Source: an uncultured Lachnospiraceae bacterium
Lineage (GTDB): Bacteria; Bacillota; Clostridia; Lachnospirales; Lachnospiraceae
Direction: 5' to 3'
Length of the DNA: 13,982 nucleotides
NCBI GenBank assembly: GCA_947174615.1
Contig: CAMWJQ010000045.1
Location: 1 to 13,982, forward strand
Under the pieces are notes generated by a model. The model ran no database searches. It had not been told where the DNA came from and saw nothing but the letters and a program-made list of their open reading frames with translations. Of the stretch, positions 6,117-12,103 are shown one piece after another. Position numbers and translations under genes: made by a program. Numbering within the stretch: position 1 is the stretch's first letter; every line of letters starts with the position of its first letter.

Positions 6117-6626
6117 TTAAGCCATAATCTCGTCGATAGATTTACCACGATTTGCAGCTACCTGCTCAGGTGTCTTTAACTGTGAAAGACCAGCAATCGT
6201 AGAGAGTACTACGTTCTGCTTATTGTTGGAGCCTAAAGACTTTGTACGAATATTCTTAATACCTGCAAGCTCACATACAACACGTGCAGGACCACCAGCG
6301 ATGATACCTGTACCTTCAGGAGCTCTCTTTAACAATACGCTTGAAGAGCCATAGTTCCCGATGAAATCATGTGTTACAGAATTGTTTTCATCCATGGCAA
6401 CTGTGATCAGATTCTTGATTGCGTCTTCTTTTCCCTTGCGGATCGCCTCAGGGATTTCTACGGCCTTACCAAGTCCGGCTCCTACGTGACCATTTCCGTC
6501 ACCTACAACTACCAGAGCGGTAAACCGCATGTTACGTCCACCTTTAACAGTTTTGGTTACACGCTTTATAGTTACAACCTTATCTGTTAATTCAAGCTGA
6601 CTAGCATCAATGATTGTACGTTTCAT
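6117..6626 (-). CDS. rpsE: 30S ribosomal protein S5
   Basis: S5 is at the mRNA entry site with S3 and S4 and affects decoding accuracy; mutations in its N-terminal loop cause spectinomycin resistance in other bacteria. The 169-aa product has the double-stranded-RNA-binding-like N-terminal domain. The loop VTKTVKGGRNMRF (about residues 23-35) is followed by GDGNGHVGAGLGKAVEIPEAIRKG. The C-terminal domain includes APEGTGIIAGGPARVV and the NKQNVV-type helix region. The start is supported by GGAAGGGAG 8 bases upstream. Directly after its stop lies 60-base repeat copy D. Confidence 0.97.
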   Translation of the reverse strand: MKRTIIDASQLELTDKVVTIKRVTKTVKGGRNMRFTALVVVGDGNGHVGAGLGKAVEIPEAIRKGKEDAIKNLITVAMDENNSVTHDFIGNYGSSSVLLKRAPEGTGIIAGGPARVVCELAGIKNIRTKSLGSNNKQNVVLSTIAGLSQLKTPEQVAANRGKSIDEIMA

Positions 6627-6642
6627 GTGATTTTCTCCCTTC

Positions 6643-7011
6643 CTAGAATACCAAGCCAGCTTCTCTTGCTGCCTCAGCTAAAGCTGCAATTTTTCCATGG
6701 TATAAAAAGCCGCCTCTGTCAAAAACTACTTCCGTGATACCCTTATCCATTGCTCTCTTTGCAATTACTTTACCTAAATATGCTGCTGCCTCAACGTCAT
6801 TGGTCTTTTTCAGTTCAGCCTTTACTTCCTTTTCCACCGTAGAAGCTGCAACTAATGTATTTCCAACGGTATCGTCAATAATTTGAGCATACATATGATT
6901 ATTGCTTCTGAACACTGCCAGACGCGGTCTTTCTGATGTACCGCTTAAACGGTTACGTATTCTCATGTGTTTCTTTTCACGCAGTTCTGCTCTTGATCTC
7001 TTACTAACCAT
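6643..7011 (-). CDS. rplR: 50S ribosomal protein L18
   Basis: L18 binds 5S rRNA and together with L5 builds the central protuberance. The 122-aa product begins with a basic N-terminal tail (MVSKRSRAELREKKHMRIR), then SGTSERPRLAVFRSNNHMYAQIIDD (about residues 24-48), and ends in the conserved DRGGFLYHGKIAALAEAAREAGLVF. The ribosome binding site is TAAGGAGG. The TAG stop lies 16 bases before rpsE. Confidence 0.97.
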   Translation of the reverse strand: MVSKRSRAELREKKHMRIRNRLSGTSERPRLAVFRSNNHMYAQIIDDTVGNTLVAASTVEKEVKAELKKTNDVEAAAYLGKVIAKRAMDKGITEVVFDRGGFLYHGKIAALAEAAREAGLVF

Positions 7012-7029
7012 TTTTTACGCCCTCCTTAT

Positions 7030-7572
7030 TTACTTCTTACCAGTCTTACCAACTTTACGTCTGATTGTCTCATCAGCATACTTAATACCCTTGCCCTTGT
7101 ATGGTTCAGGTCTTCTCTTGTCTCTGATTTCAGCCGCGAATTGTCCAACTTTTTCTTTATCAATCCCCTTCACGATAATGATGTTCGTACCTTCCAGTAC
7201 GGTCTCAATACCTTCTGGGTCAATCATCTCTACTGGATGCGAATATCCCAAAGATAATGTTAATTTCTTTCCTGCTTTTGCTGCTCTGTAACCTACACCG
7301 TTCACTTCGAGCTTTTTCTCATAACCAGATGTCACACCGACAACCATGTTATTCACCAGCGTCCTTGTAAGACCATGTAAGGACTTCATTTTCTTCAGAT
7401 CATTCGGTCTTGTAACTGTTACTTCTGCACCTTCAACCTTAATTTCCATCTCAGCCGGAAGCACTCTCTCAAGTGTTCCCTTTGGACCTTTTACAGTCAC
7501 TTTATTATTTTCTGCAACTTCTACAGTGACACCTGCAGGAATCGCGATTGGCATTCTTCCTATACGTGACAT
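7030..7572 (-). CDS. rplF: 50S ribosomal protein L6
   Basis: L6 sits at the base of the L7/L12 stalk near the sarcin-ricin loop, where translation factors bind. The 180-aa product has the two tandem alpha-L domains of the family: MSRIGRMPIAIPAGVTVEV opens the first, and the second contains GYSHPVEM and GIDKEKVGQFAAEIRDKRRPEPYKGKGIKY near the C-terminus. The ribosome binding site is TTAGGAGGTA, 7 bases before the ATG. The 163-base spacer before it is mostly the two tandem 60-base repeats. rplR follows after 18 bases. Confidence 0.98.
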   Translation of the reverse strand: MSRIGRMPIAIPAGVTVEVAENNKVTVKGPKGTLERVLPAEMEIKVEGAEVTVTRPNDLKKMKSLHGLTRTLVNNMVVGVTSGYEKKLEVNGVGYRAAKAGKKLTLSLGYSHPVEMIDPEGIETVLEGTNIIIVKGIDKEKVGQFAAEIRDKRRPEPYKGKGIKYADETIRRKVGKTGKK

Positions 7573-7615
7573 GCCCGTACCTCCTAATTTTTCATATCAA
7601 AACTCTATGCTGCTT

Positions 7616-7675
7616 GAAAGAATATAAGTTTTTCTTAGGCGATGTCTTTTATCGCCTTAAAAATTCTTTTCGTTT
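7616..7675 (-). repeat. 60-base structured repeat, copy A (tandem with B)
   Basis: This copy is head-to-tail with copy B at a period of exactly 60. Positions 7627-7673 are identical to 7687-7733 (47 of 47 bases). The outer left arm is degraded (GAAAGAAT), so only the inner hairpin is intact here. The rplF ribosome binding site lies about 35 bases further along the transcript. Confidence 0.88.
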
Positions 7676-7735
7676 TGACGAAACTTAGTTTTTCTTAGGC
7701 GATGTCTTTTATCGCCTTAAAAATTCTTTTCGTCA
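7676..7735 (-). repeat. 60-base structured repeat, copy B (after rpsH)
   Basis: The outer arms TGACGAAA (7676-7683) and TTTCGTCA (7728-7735) pair over 8 bp. Compared with copy C the outermost AA/TT pairs have changed to TG/CA together, which keeps the pairing. The inner stem GGCGAT/ATCGCC encloses the same 7-base loop (GTCTTTT on the plus strand). The element ends at the base immediately before the rpsH stop codon. Copy A follows in exact register. Confidence 0.88.
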
Positions 7736-8137
7736 TTACCACACAAATGCTAACACTTCGCCGCCCACCTGAAGGCGTCTTGCTTCCTTATCTGTCACAA
7801 CTCCCTGATTGGTAGAGATGATTGCAATGCCAAGTCCGCCGAGCACCTTCGGCAGCTCATCCTTACCTGCATAGATCCGAAGCCCCGGCTTCGAAATTCT
7901 CTTCAAACCTGTGATAATCTTCTCATTCTTGTCTGCGCCGTACTTCAATGTAATATGAATCGTATTGAACGAACCATCTTCCACAACGTCAAACGCCTTT
8001 ATATAACCTTCATCTAAAAGGATCTGCGCGATCGCCAATTTCATCTTGGATGAAGGAACATCTACTGTATCATGCTTTGCAGTGTTCGCATTACGAATTC
8101 TTGTGAGCATATCTGCAATAGGATCATTCATTGTCAT
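7736..8137 (-). CDS. rpsH: 30S ribosomal protein S8
   Basis: S8 is a primary 16S rRNA-binding protein of the central domain and, in E. coli, the repressor of the spc operon. The 133-aa product begins MTMNDPIADMLTRIRNANTAKHD and has the central GLKRISKPGLRIYAGKDELP (about residues 78-97), then LGGLGIAIISTNQGVVTDKEAR and the C-terminal GGEVLAFVW typical of the family. The start at 8137 follows TAAGGAGG at 9 bases; the second in-frame ATG (8131) would give a shorter N-terminus than in bacilli. On both sides the spacers carry 60-base structured repeats: copy C before the gene, and tandem copies B and A starting at its stop codon. Confidence 0.97.
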   Translation of the reverse strand: MTMNDPIADMLTRIRNANTAKHDTVDVPSSKMKLAIAQILLDEGYIKAFDVVEDGSFNTIHITLKYGADKNEKIITGLKRISKPGLRIYAGKDELPKVLGGLGIAIISTNQGVVTDKEARRLQVGGEVLAFVW

Positions 8138-8166
8138 TTCAGTTTCCTCCTTAAATACTTTGCGTC

Positions 8167-8188
8167 AAAGAATGCGCACGCATTCTTT
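8167..8188 (-). repeat. Companion hairpin to copy C
   Basis: A perfect 10-bp inverted repeat AAAGAATGCG/CGCATTCTTT (8167-8176, 8179-8188) directly abuts the transcript-downstream end of copy C and lies 20 bases or so before the rpsH ribosome binding site. A comparable hairpin with a different sequence follows copy D. Confidence 0.7.
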
Positions 8189-8189
8189 T

Positions 8190-8249
8190 AAACGAAACAT
8201 AGTTTTTCTTAGGTGCAGTCTTTTTGCACCTTAGAAAATCTTTTCGTTT
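8190..8249 (-). repeat. 60-base structured repeat, copy C (after rpsN)
   Basis: The outer arms AAACGAAA (8190-8197) and TTTCGTTT (8242-8249) pair perfectly. The inner stem GGTGCA/TGCACC (8212-8217, 8225-8230) closes a 7-base loop read GTCTTTT on the plus strand (AAAAGAC on the transcript), and TTTTCT/AGAAAA extends it. It aligns without gaps to the copies at 7616-7675, 7676-7735 and 6053-6112. The structure forms in the rpsN-rpsH transcript spacer just after the rpsN stop. No U tract follows, so it is unlikely to be a terminator. Confidence 0.85.
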
Positions 8250-8251
8250 TT

Positions 8252-8437
8252 TTACCAACTTGCCTTCTTCACACCGGGAATCTGACCCTTGTATGCCAAC
8301 TCACGGAAGCATATTCTGCAAATTCCATACTTTCTTAAATACGCATGTGGACGGCCACAGATTCTGCAACGACTGTACTCCTGTGTAGAAAACTTCGGTT
8401 TGCGCTGCTGCTTGATTTTCATTGCTGTTTTAGCCAT
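8252..8437 (-). CDS. rpsN: 30S ribosomal protein S14, zinc-binding type
   Basis: S14 sits in the head of the small subunit near S3 and S10. This is the short zinc-binding form (61 aa): the four ligands are Cys24, Cys27, Cys40 and Cys43 in YSRCRICGRPHAYLRKYGIC and RICF. The C-terminus GQIPGVKKASW is typical. Bacteria that also have a zinc-free S14 usually carry it elsewhere; that cannot be seen here. The ribosome binding site is TAAGGAGG. Directly after the stop begins one copy of the 60-base element (8190-8249), whose last plus-strand base is two bases from the stop codon. Confidence 0.98.
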   Translation of the reverse strand: MAKTAMKIKQQRKPKFSTQEYSRCRICGRPHAYLRKYGICRICFRELAYKGQIPGVKKASW

Positions 8438-8454
8438 GAGAATTTACCTCCTTA

Positions 8455-8994
8455 TTATTTAGCGAAAGGCATGTTGAACTGTGCTAACAGCTCACGTGCT
8501 TCCTCATCACTCTTGGCAGTTGTCACGAATACGATATCCATACCTCTTACCTTATCAACCTTGTCGTACTCAATCTCAGGGAAGATAATCTGCTCTTTGA
8601 TACCAAGTGCATAGTTTCCTCTGCCGTCAAATCCGTTGGGATTAACACCTCTAAAGTCACGTACTCGAGGAAGTGCAAGGTTTACAAGGCGGTCTAAGAA
8701 CTCATACATCTTCTCGCCGCGAAGCGTTACCTTACATCCGATTGCCATACCCTCACGAATCTTGAAGTTTGCAATTGCCTTCTTCGCCTTTGTGGTTACA
8801 GCCTTCTGACCTGTGATGATCTCCATGTCCTTCACAGCGGACTCTAATGCTTTCGCATTGTCCTTCGCCTCACCGACACCCATGTTGACCACAATCTTGT
8901 CAAGTTTGGGAACTTCCATGACATTCTTATATCCAAACTTCTTGACCATAGCATCTACGATCTCGCTTTTATATAAATCTTTCAGTCTACTCAC
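8455..8994 (-). CDS. rplE: 50S ribosomal protein L5 (GTG start)
   Basis: L5 binds 5S rRNA and delivers it, with L18, to the large subunit, and contacts the P-site tRNA. The 179-aa product matches the family in length. It contains VPKLDKIVVNMGVGEA (about residues 28-43), the GQKAVTTKAKKAIANFKIREG motif, and PRVRDFRGVNPNGFDGRGNY (about 109-128). The start codon is GTG (8992-8994), giving M-S-R-L-K-D; it follows AAGGAG at about 9 bases, and no in-frame ATG upstream offers an alternative. It is the only clear non-ATG start among the genes here. In E. coli, S8 represses the spc operon at the rplE start. I did not recognise an equivalent S8 site here. Confidence 0.96.
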   Translation of the reverse strand: MSRLKDLYKSEIVDAMVKKFGYKNVMEVPKLDKIVVNMGVGEAKDNAKALESAVKDMEIITGQKAVTTKAKKAIANFKIREGMAIGCKVTLRGEKMYEFLDRLVNLALPRVRDFRGVNPNGFDGRGNYALGIKEQIIFPEIEYDKVDKVRGMDIVFVTTAKSDEEARELLAQFNMPFAK

Positions 8995-9018
8995 CAGTCT
9001 GGTTCTCCTTTCCTAGAA

Positions 9019-9324
9019 TTAATCAATTACCTCGCCTGTTGTCTTTGCGAAACGTACCTTCTTATCCCCTTCCATCTTAAAGCCGACTCTCGTCGCTTTT
9101 CCCTTGTGGAGATACATTACGTTTGAAATATCAATAGGAGCTTCTTTCTGGATAATGCCGCCAGTCTGATTGGCAGCGGAAGGCTTTGCGTGTTTTGACA
9201 CTATGTTGACACCCTCTACCAACACCTTCGCGTTCTTGGTATCAACCGACAAAACCTTGCCCTCTTTGTCTTTATCTTTACCGGCAATCACTTTGACTGT
9301 GTCGCCCTTCTTTATCTTTAACAT
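9019..9324 (-). CDS. rplX: 50S ribosomal protein L24
   Basis: L24 is one of the two assembly-initiating proteins of the large subunit and lies near the tunnel exit. The 101-aa product starts with the KOW motif (KIKKGDTVKVIAGKDKDKEGKV, about residues 3-24), followed by the conserved NIVSKHAKPS and a Gly-Gly-Ile-Ile stretch that leads into EAPIDISNV. The ribosome binding site TAAGGAGGTG is excellent. It follows rplN by 12 bases and precedes rplE by 24. Confidence 0.97.
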   Translation of the reverse strand: MLKIKKGDTVKVIAGKDKDKEGKVLSVDTKNAKVLVEGVNIVSKHAKPSAANQTGGIIQKEAPIDISNVMYLHKGKATRVGFKMEGDKKVRFAKTTGEVID

Positions 9325-9336
9325 TCCGGCACCTCC

Positions 9337-9705
9337 TTATAATACTTCAGGAGCTAAGGAAACAATCTTCATAAACTGTTTCTCACGAAGCTCTCTTGCC
9401 ACTGGTCCAAAAATACGTGTTCCTCTCGGAGTCTTATCATCCTTGATGATCACAGCAGCATTTTCATCAAATTTAATATAAGAACCGTCCTTACGACGAG
9501 CGCCCTTTACGGTACGTACAACTACAGCTTTCACTACATCGCCTTTTTTTACAACGCCGCCTGGTGTTGCATCTTTAACGCTAGCAACGATCACATCGCC
9601 AATACCTGCATATCTTCTTGTAGATCCACCCATAACCCTGATGCAGAGCAATTCTTTTGCACCAGTATTATCAGCGACTTTCAGTCTGCTTTCCTGTTGT
9701 ATCAT
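9337..9705 (-). CDS. rplN: 50S ribosomal protein L14
   Basis: L14 binds 23S rRNA and forms intersubunit bridges with the small subunit; it is also the docking site of the silencing factor RsfS. The 122-aa product has the near-invariant start MIQQESRLKVADNTGAKE, the core ending CIRVMGGS, and the C-terminal FGPVARELRE motif. The start at 9705 is set by this N-terminus and by GGAAGGAG eight bases upstream. A longer in-frame reading to 9738 (MAWHGFGRRIS) is not family sequence. It is the first gene of the spc-type block. Confidence 0.98.
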   Translation of the reverse strand: MIQQESRLKVADNTGAKELLCIRVMGGSTRRYAGIGDVIVASVKDATPGGVVKKGDVVKAVVVRTVKGARRKDGSYIKFDENAAVIIKDDKTPRGTRIFGPVARELREKQFMKIVSLAPEVL

Positions 9706-9754
9706 GCTTATTCTCCTTCCAAAACCGTGCCATGCCATGCACTGCGTTTAAAAT

Positions 9755-10015
9755 CTATTTTACTCTTTCGATTATTTCGACAAGTCTCCATCTCTTATCT
9801 TTAGACAAGGGTCTTGTCTCCATAACTTTAACGGTATCGCCAATATTACACTCATTGTTCTCGTCATGCGCCTTCAGCTTATAAGTTCTCTTAACGATTT
9901 TTCCGTAAAGAGGATGCTTCACATGATCTTCTACAGCAACCACGATCGTTTTCTGCATTTTGTTACTCACAACCTTGCCTGTACGTGTTTTTCTCAAATT
10001 TCTTTCCACGACCAT
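9755..10015 (-). CDS. rpsQ: 30S ribosomal protein S17
   Basis: S17 is an early-binding 16S rRNA protein of the small-subunit body with an OB fold. The 86-aa product includes the hallmark TRTGKVVSNKMQKTIVVAVE (about residues 10-29), HPLYGKIVKRTYKLKAHDE, and GDTVKVMETRPLSKDKRWRL near the C-terminus. The start at 10015 follows TAGGAGG at 7 bases; an in-frame ATG six codons upstream has no site of its own. It is the last gene of the S10-type block, followed after 49 bases by rplN with no terminator or promoter that I can see, so the S10 and spc blocks are probably co-transcribed. Confidence 0.97.
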   Translation of the reverse strand: MVVERNLRKTRTGKVVSNKMQKTIVVAVEDHVKHPLYGKIVKRTYKLKAHDENNECNIGDTVKVMETRPLSKDKRWRLVEIIERVK

Positions 10016-10022
10016 TTTCCTC

Positions 10023-10232
10023 CTACTCTGCACTCTTCAGATTTGCAGCAATCACAGTCTGAATCCTTGCAATGTTTCTCCTGACTTCCTTGATTCTGGC
10101 TGTGTTATCCAACTGGTTTGTTGCATTCTGAAATCTCAAATTGAAAAGTTCTTTTTTTGCAGAAACTAATTCCTGTGATAATTCTGCGGCTGATTTGGTC
10201 CTTAAATCCTCTACATACTTATTAGTTTTCAT
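10023..10232 (-). CDS. rpmC: 50S ribosomal protein L29
   Basis: L29 sits near the tunnel exit next to L23 and helps form the docking surface for trigger factor and the signal recognition particle. The 69-aa product is an all-helical hairpin: helix one covers about residues 3-34 and helix two about 38-65, with the signature KKELFNLRFQNATNQLDN at the turn. It starts inside the 3' end of rplP (11-base overlap) with AAGGCGG as ribosome binding site, and its TAG stop lies 7 bases before the rpsQ ATG, within the rpsQ ribosome binding site. Such tight packing suggests coupled translation of L16, L29 and S17. Confidence 0.96.
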   Translation of the reverse strand: MKTNKYVEDLRTKSAAELSQELVSAKKELFNLRFQNATNQLDNTARIKEVRRNIARIQTVIAANLKSAE

Positions 10233-10659
10233 TTACTGCACCGCCTTCCAAATCTGCTTTAGAAACGATCTTACACTTACAAGGAAGCTTGTGTGTTGCA
10301 AGACGTAAAGCTTCTTTTGCTACATCCTCAGCGACTCCGCTGATCTCAAACATTACACGACCGGGCTTCACCACCGCTACCCAGTACTCCAGTGTTCCCT
10401 TTCCGGAACCCATACGTGTCTCAGCAGGCTTTGCTGTCACGGGCTTATCCGGGAATATCTTGATCCATACCTTACCACCACGCTTGATGTAACGTGTCAT
10501 GGCGATACGGGCTGCTTCGATCTGATTTGATTTAATCCAGCATGGTTCTGTTGCCACGATACCATACTCACCGTAAGTAATCGTATTACCTCTCTGAGCC
10601 TTACCTGTCATTGTACCGCGGAACTGTTTACGACGCTTTACTCTTTTTGGCATTAACAT
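10222..10659 (-). CDS. rplP: 50S ribosomal protein L16
   Basis: L16 organises the A-site tRNA binding region of the large subunit close to the peptidyl transferase centre. The product is 145 aa and starts MLMPKRVKRRKQFRG, matching the usual MLLPKR-type N-terminus. The conserved RMGSGKG loop (about residues 82-88) contains the arginine equivalent to the residue hydroxylated in E. coli. The ATG shares one base with the rpsC stop, and the ribosome binding site AAGGAAGGGAG lies within the end of rpsC. The 3' end overlaps rpmC by 11 bases. Confidence 0.98.
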   Translation of the reverse strand: MLMPKRVKRRKQFRGTMTGKAQRGNTITYGEYGIVATEPCWIKSNQIEAARIAMTRYIKRGGKVWIKIFPDKPVTAKPAETRMGSGKGTLEYWVAVVKPGRVMFEISGVAEDVAKEALRLATHKLPCKCKIVSKADLEGGAVNEN

Positions 10660-11315
10660 TATTTATCGCTCCCTTCCTTGTTTCCCTTTGTAGGAAGTAC
10701 TTCGCCCTTGTAGATCCAAACCTTTACGCCAAGCTTGCCGTAGGTTGTATCTGCCTCTGCGAAACCATAATCTATATCTGCTCTAAGTGTCTGAAGAGGA
10801 ATCGTACCCTCATTATAAAATTCTGTACGAGCCATATCTGCTCCACCAAGACGTCCTGAAACAGCTGCCTTGATACCCATCGCACCCGCCTTCATGGTTC
10901 TGCCCATGCAGGACTTCATCGCACGTCTGAACGATACGCGGTTCTCAAGCTGCTGTGCAATATTCTCTGCTACCAACTGAGCATCCTTGTCTGGTCTCTT
11001 GATCTCCTTGATATCAACAAGCACATTCTTGCCTGTCAGCTTCTGGAGCTCTTTCTTCGTGATCTCGATCTCTGCACCGCCCTTGCCGATTACAACACCC
11101 GGCTTTGCTGTAAAGACGATCACCTTCACTCTGTCAGATGCCCGCTCGATCTCAATCTTTGAAACACCTGCACTAAACAATTTCTTCTTTAAAAACTTTC
11201 TGATATTATAATCTTCTACTAAATAATCCGCAAAATCAGCATCAGCATACCATTTTGAATCCCAATCCTTGATAACGCCGACTCTCAGTCCATGAGGATT
11301 AACTTTCTGTCCCAT
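10659..11315 (-). CDS. rpsC: 30S ribosomal protein S3
   Basis: S3 is in the head of the small subunit, at the mRNA entry tunnel with S4 and S5, and contributes to helicase activity on mRNA. The 218-aa product starts MGQKVNPHGLRVGVIKDWDS, the normal N-terminus. The KH domain carries the GXXG signature in VVIGKGG (about residues 74-80), and the C-terminal domain includes the conserved SGRLGGADMARTE stretch. The start at 11315 is chosen over an upstream in-frame ATG at 11339, because it follows TAGGAGG and gives the family N-terminus. The TAA overlaps the rplP ATG as TAATG, so rplP translation is probably coupled to S3. Confidence 0.98.
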   Translation of the reverse strand: MGQKVNPHGLRVGVIKDWDSKWYADADFADYLVEDYNIRKFLKKKLFSAGVSKIEIERASDRVKVIVFTAKPGVVIGKGGAEIEITKKELQKLTGKNVLVDIKEIKRPDKDAQLVAENIAQQLENRVSFRRAMKSCMGRTMKAGAMGIKAAVSGRLGGADMARTEFYNEGTIPLQTLRADIDYGFAEADTTYGKLGVKVWIYKGEVLPTKGNKEGSDK

Positions 11316-11325
11316 TTTCTTCCTC

Positions 11326-11718
11326 CTATCTCTCGTCAAGCACGATTGTAATGTGGCTCATTCTCTTTTCGATTCTATAAGCTCTGCCCTGTGCCCTTGG
11401 TCTCACTCTTTTCATTGTAGGTCCCTTATTCGCATAACATTCTGCAATATAAAGGGTCTCAGCGTTCATACCGTTGTTATTCTCAGCATTTGCGATTGCT
11501 GACTCCAAAAGCTTCTTGATAATGCTGGAAGCATATCTGGGATTGTATTCTAAGATTCCCAAAGCGGTCTGTACATCCTTCCCTCTGATTGCATCCAATA
11601 CAAAACATGCCTTCTGGACAGACACTCTAGCATAAGAAAGCTTTGCTGATGGTCTGGTTTCTCTATTTTCTGCATTTCTCTTTCTCTTATAATTTGATCT
11701 GCTATATTTCTCTGCCAT
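11326..11718 (-). CDS. rplV: 50S ribosomal protein L22
   Basis: L22 binds domains of 23S rRNA and sends a long beta-hairpin into the exit tunnel, where mutations affect macrolide binding in many bacteria. The product is 130 aa, longer than the roughly 110 aa typical of bacilli. The difference is a basic N-terminal stretch (about residues 1-22, KYSRSNYKRKRNAENRETR), which I recognise from Lachnospiraceae homologues. The core starts at RPSAKLSYARVSVQKA. The tunnel hairpin includes GPTMKRVRPRAQGRAYRI (about 99-116). The start at 11718 is preferred over the in-frame ATG at 11736 because it follows AGGAGG at good spacing. The stop lies 10 bases before rpsC, inside the rpsC ribosome binding site. 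Confidence 0.96.
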   Translation of the reverse strand: MAEKYSRSNYKRKRNAENRETRPSAKLSYARVSVQKACFVLDAIRGKDVQTALGILEYNPRYASSIIKKLLESAIANAENNNGMNAETLYIAECYANKGPTMKRVRPRAQGRAYRIEKRMSHITIVLDER

Positions 11719-11719
11719 G

Positions 11720-11737
11720 GTTGAACCTCCTTTCAAC
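11720..11737 (-). promoter_or_regulatory. rplV Shine-Dalgarno displayed in a hairpin loop
   Basis: On the transcript, GTTGAA and TTCAAC (plus-strand arms 11720-11725 and 11732-11737) form a perfect 6-bp stem whose 6-base loop is exactly AGGAGG, the rplV ribosome binding site. The stem ends two bases before the rplV ATG (11718). Confidence 0.6.
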
Positions 11738-11744
11738 TATTTGA

Positions 11745-12026
11745 TTATTTTACTTTTGATTTCTTTTCGTCCTTGCCATGCCCTCTGTAGGTTCTGGTTG
11801 CAACGAATTCACCGAGTTTGTGTCCAACCATATCTTCTGTAACATATACAGGCACATGCTTTCTTCCGTCATGAACTGCAATTGTGTGACCCACAAAAGA
11901 GGGGAAAATTGTAGAACGACGTGACCATGTCTTAATTACTGATTTATTTCCTGACGCATTCAAGGCATCAACCTTCTTCAAGAGGCTGGCGTCTGCGAAA
12001 GGACCCTTTTTTAATGATCTTGCCAT
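11745..12026 (-). CDS. rpsS: 30S ribosomal protein S19
   Basis: S19 lies in the head of the small subunit, forms a complex with S13 and contacts 16S rRNA near the A-site tRNA. The 93-aa product is the usual length. It starts MARSLKKGPF and contains the hallmark TWSRRSTIFPSFVGHTIAVH (about residues 34-53) and a central HKLGEF followed by RTYRGHGKD near the basic C-terminus. The ribosome binding site is AAGGAGG about 12 bases before the ATG. It sits 56 bases after rplB, a spacer occupied mostly by the hairpin over the rplB stop, and 26 bases before rplV. Confidence 0.97.
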   Translation of the reverse strand: MARSLKKGPFADASLLKKVDALNASGNKSVIKTWSRRSTIFPSFVGHTIAVHDGRKHVPVYVTEDMVGHKLGEFVATRTYRGHGKDEKKSKVK

Positions 12027-12064
12027 TTAGGTAATTCCTCCTTAATCATCTATATACTGTTTTA

Positions 12065-12103
12065 GATGGGAAGGCGATTGGATTATTTAATCGCCTTGCC
12101 ATC
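12065..12103 (-). promoter_or_regulatory. Hairpin covering the rplB stop codon
   Basis: The arms are 12065-12078 and 12090-12103: 13 of 14 positions pair, with one G:G mismatch (C:C on the transcript) at 12070/12098 and an 11-base loop. The 5' arm on the transcript encodes DGKAI at the end of L2, the stop codon is in the loop, and the 3' arm lies in the rplB-rpsS spacer. Past the hairpin the transcript reads TAAAACAG with no U tract, so it does not look like an intrinsic terminator. RNA stabilisation, processing, or limiting ribosome passage into rpsS are possible roles, all inferred. Confidence 0.6.

Noticed and set aside
6053..8249. The 60-base elements as intrinsic terminators or a CRISPR array
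   Set aside because: No U tract follows the stems and essential genes lie downstream, so full termination is unlikely; copies are not regularly spaced with unique spacers and there are no cas genes.
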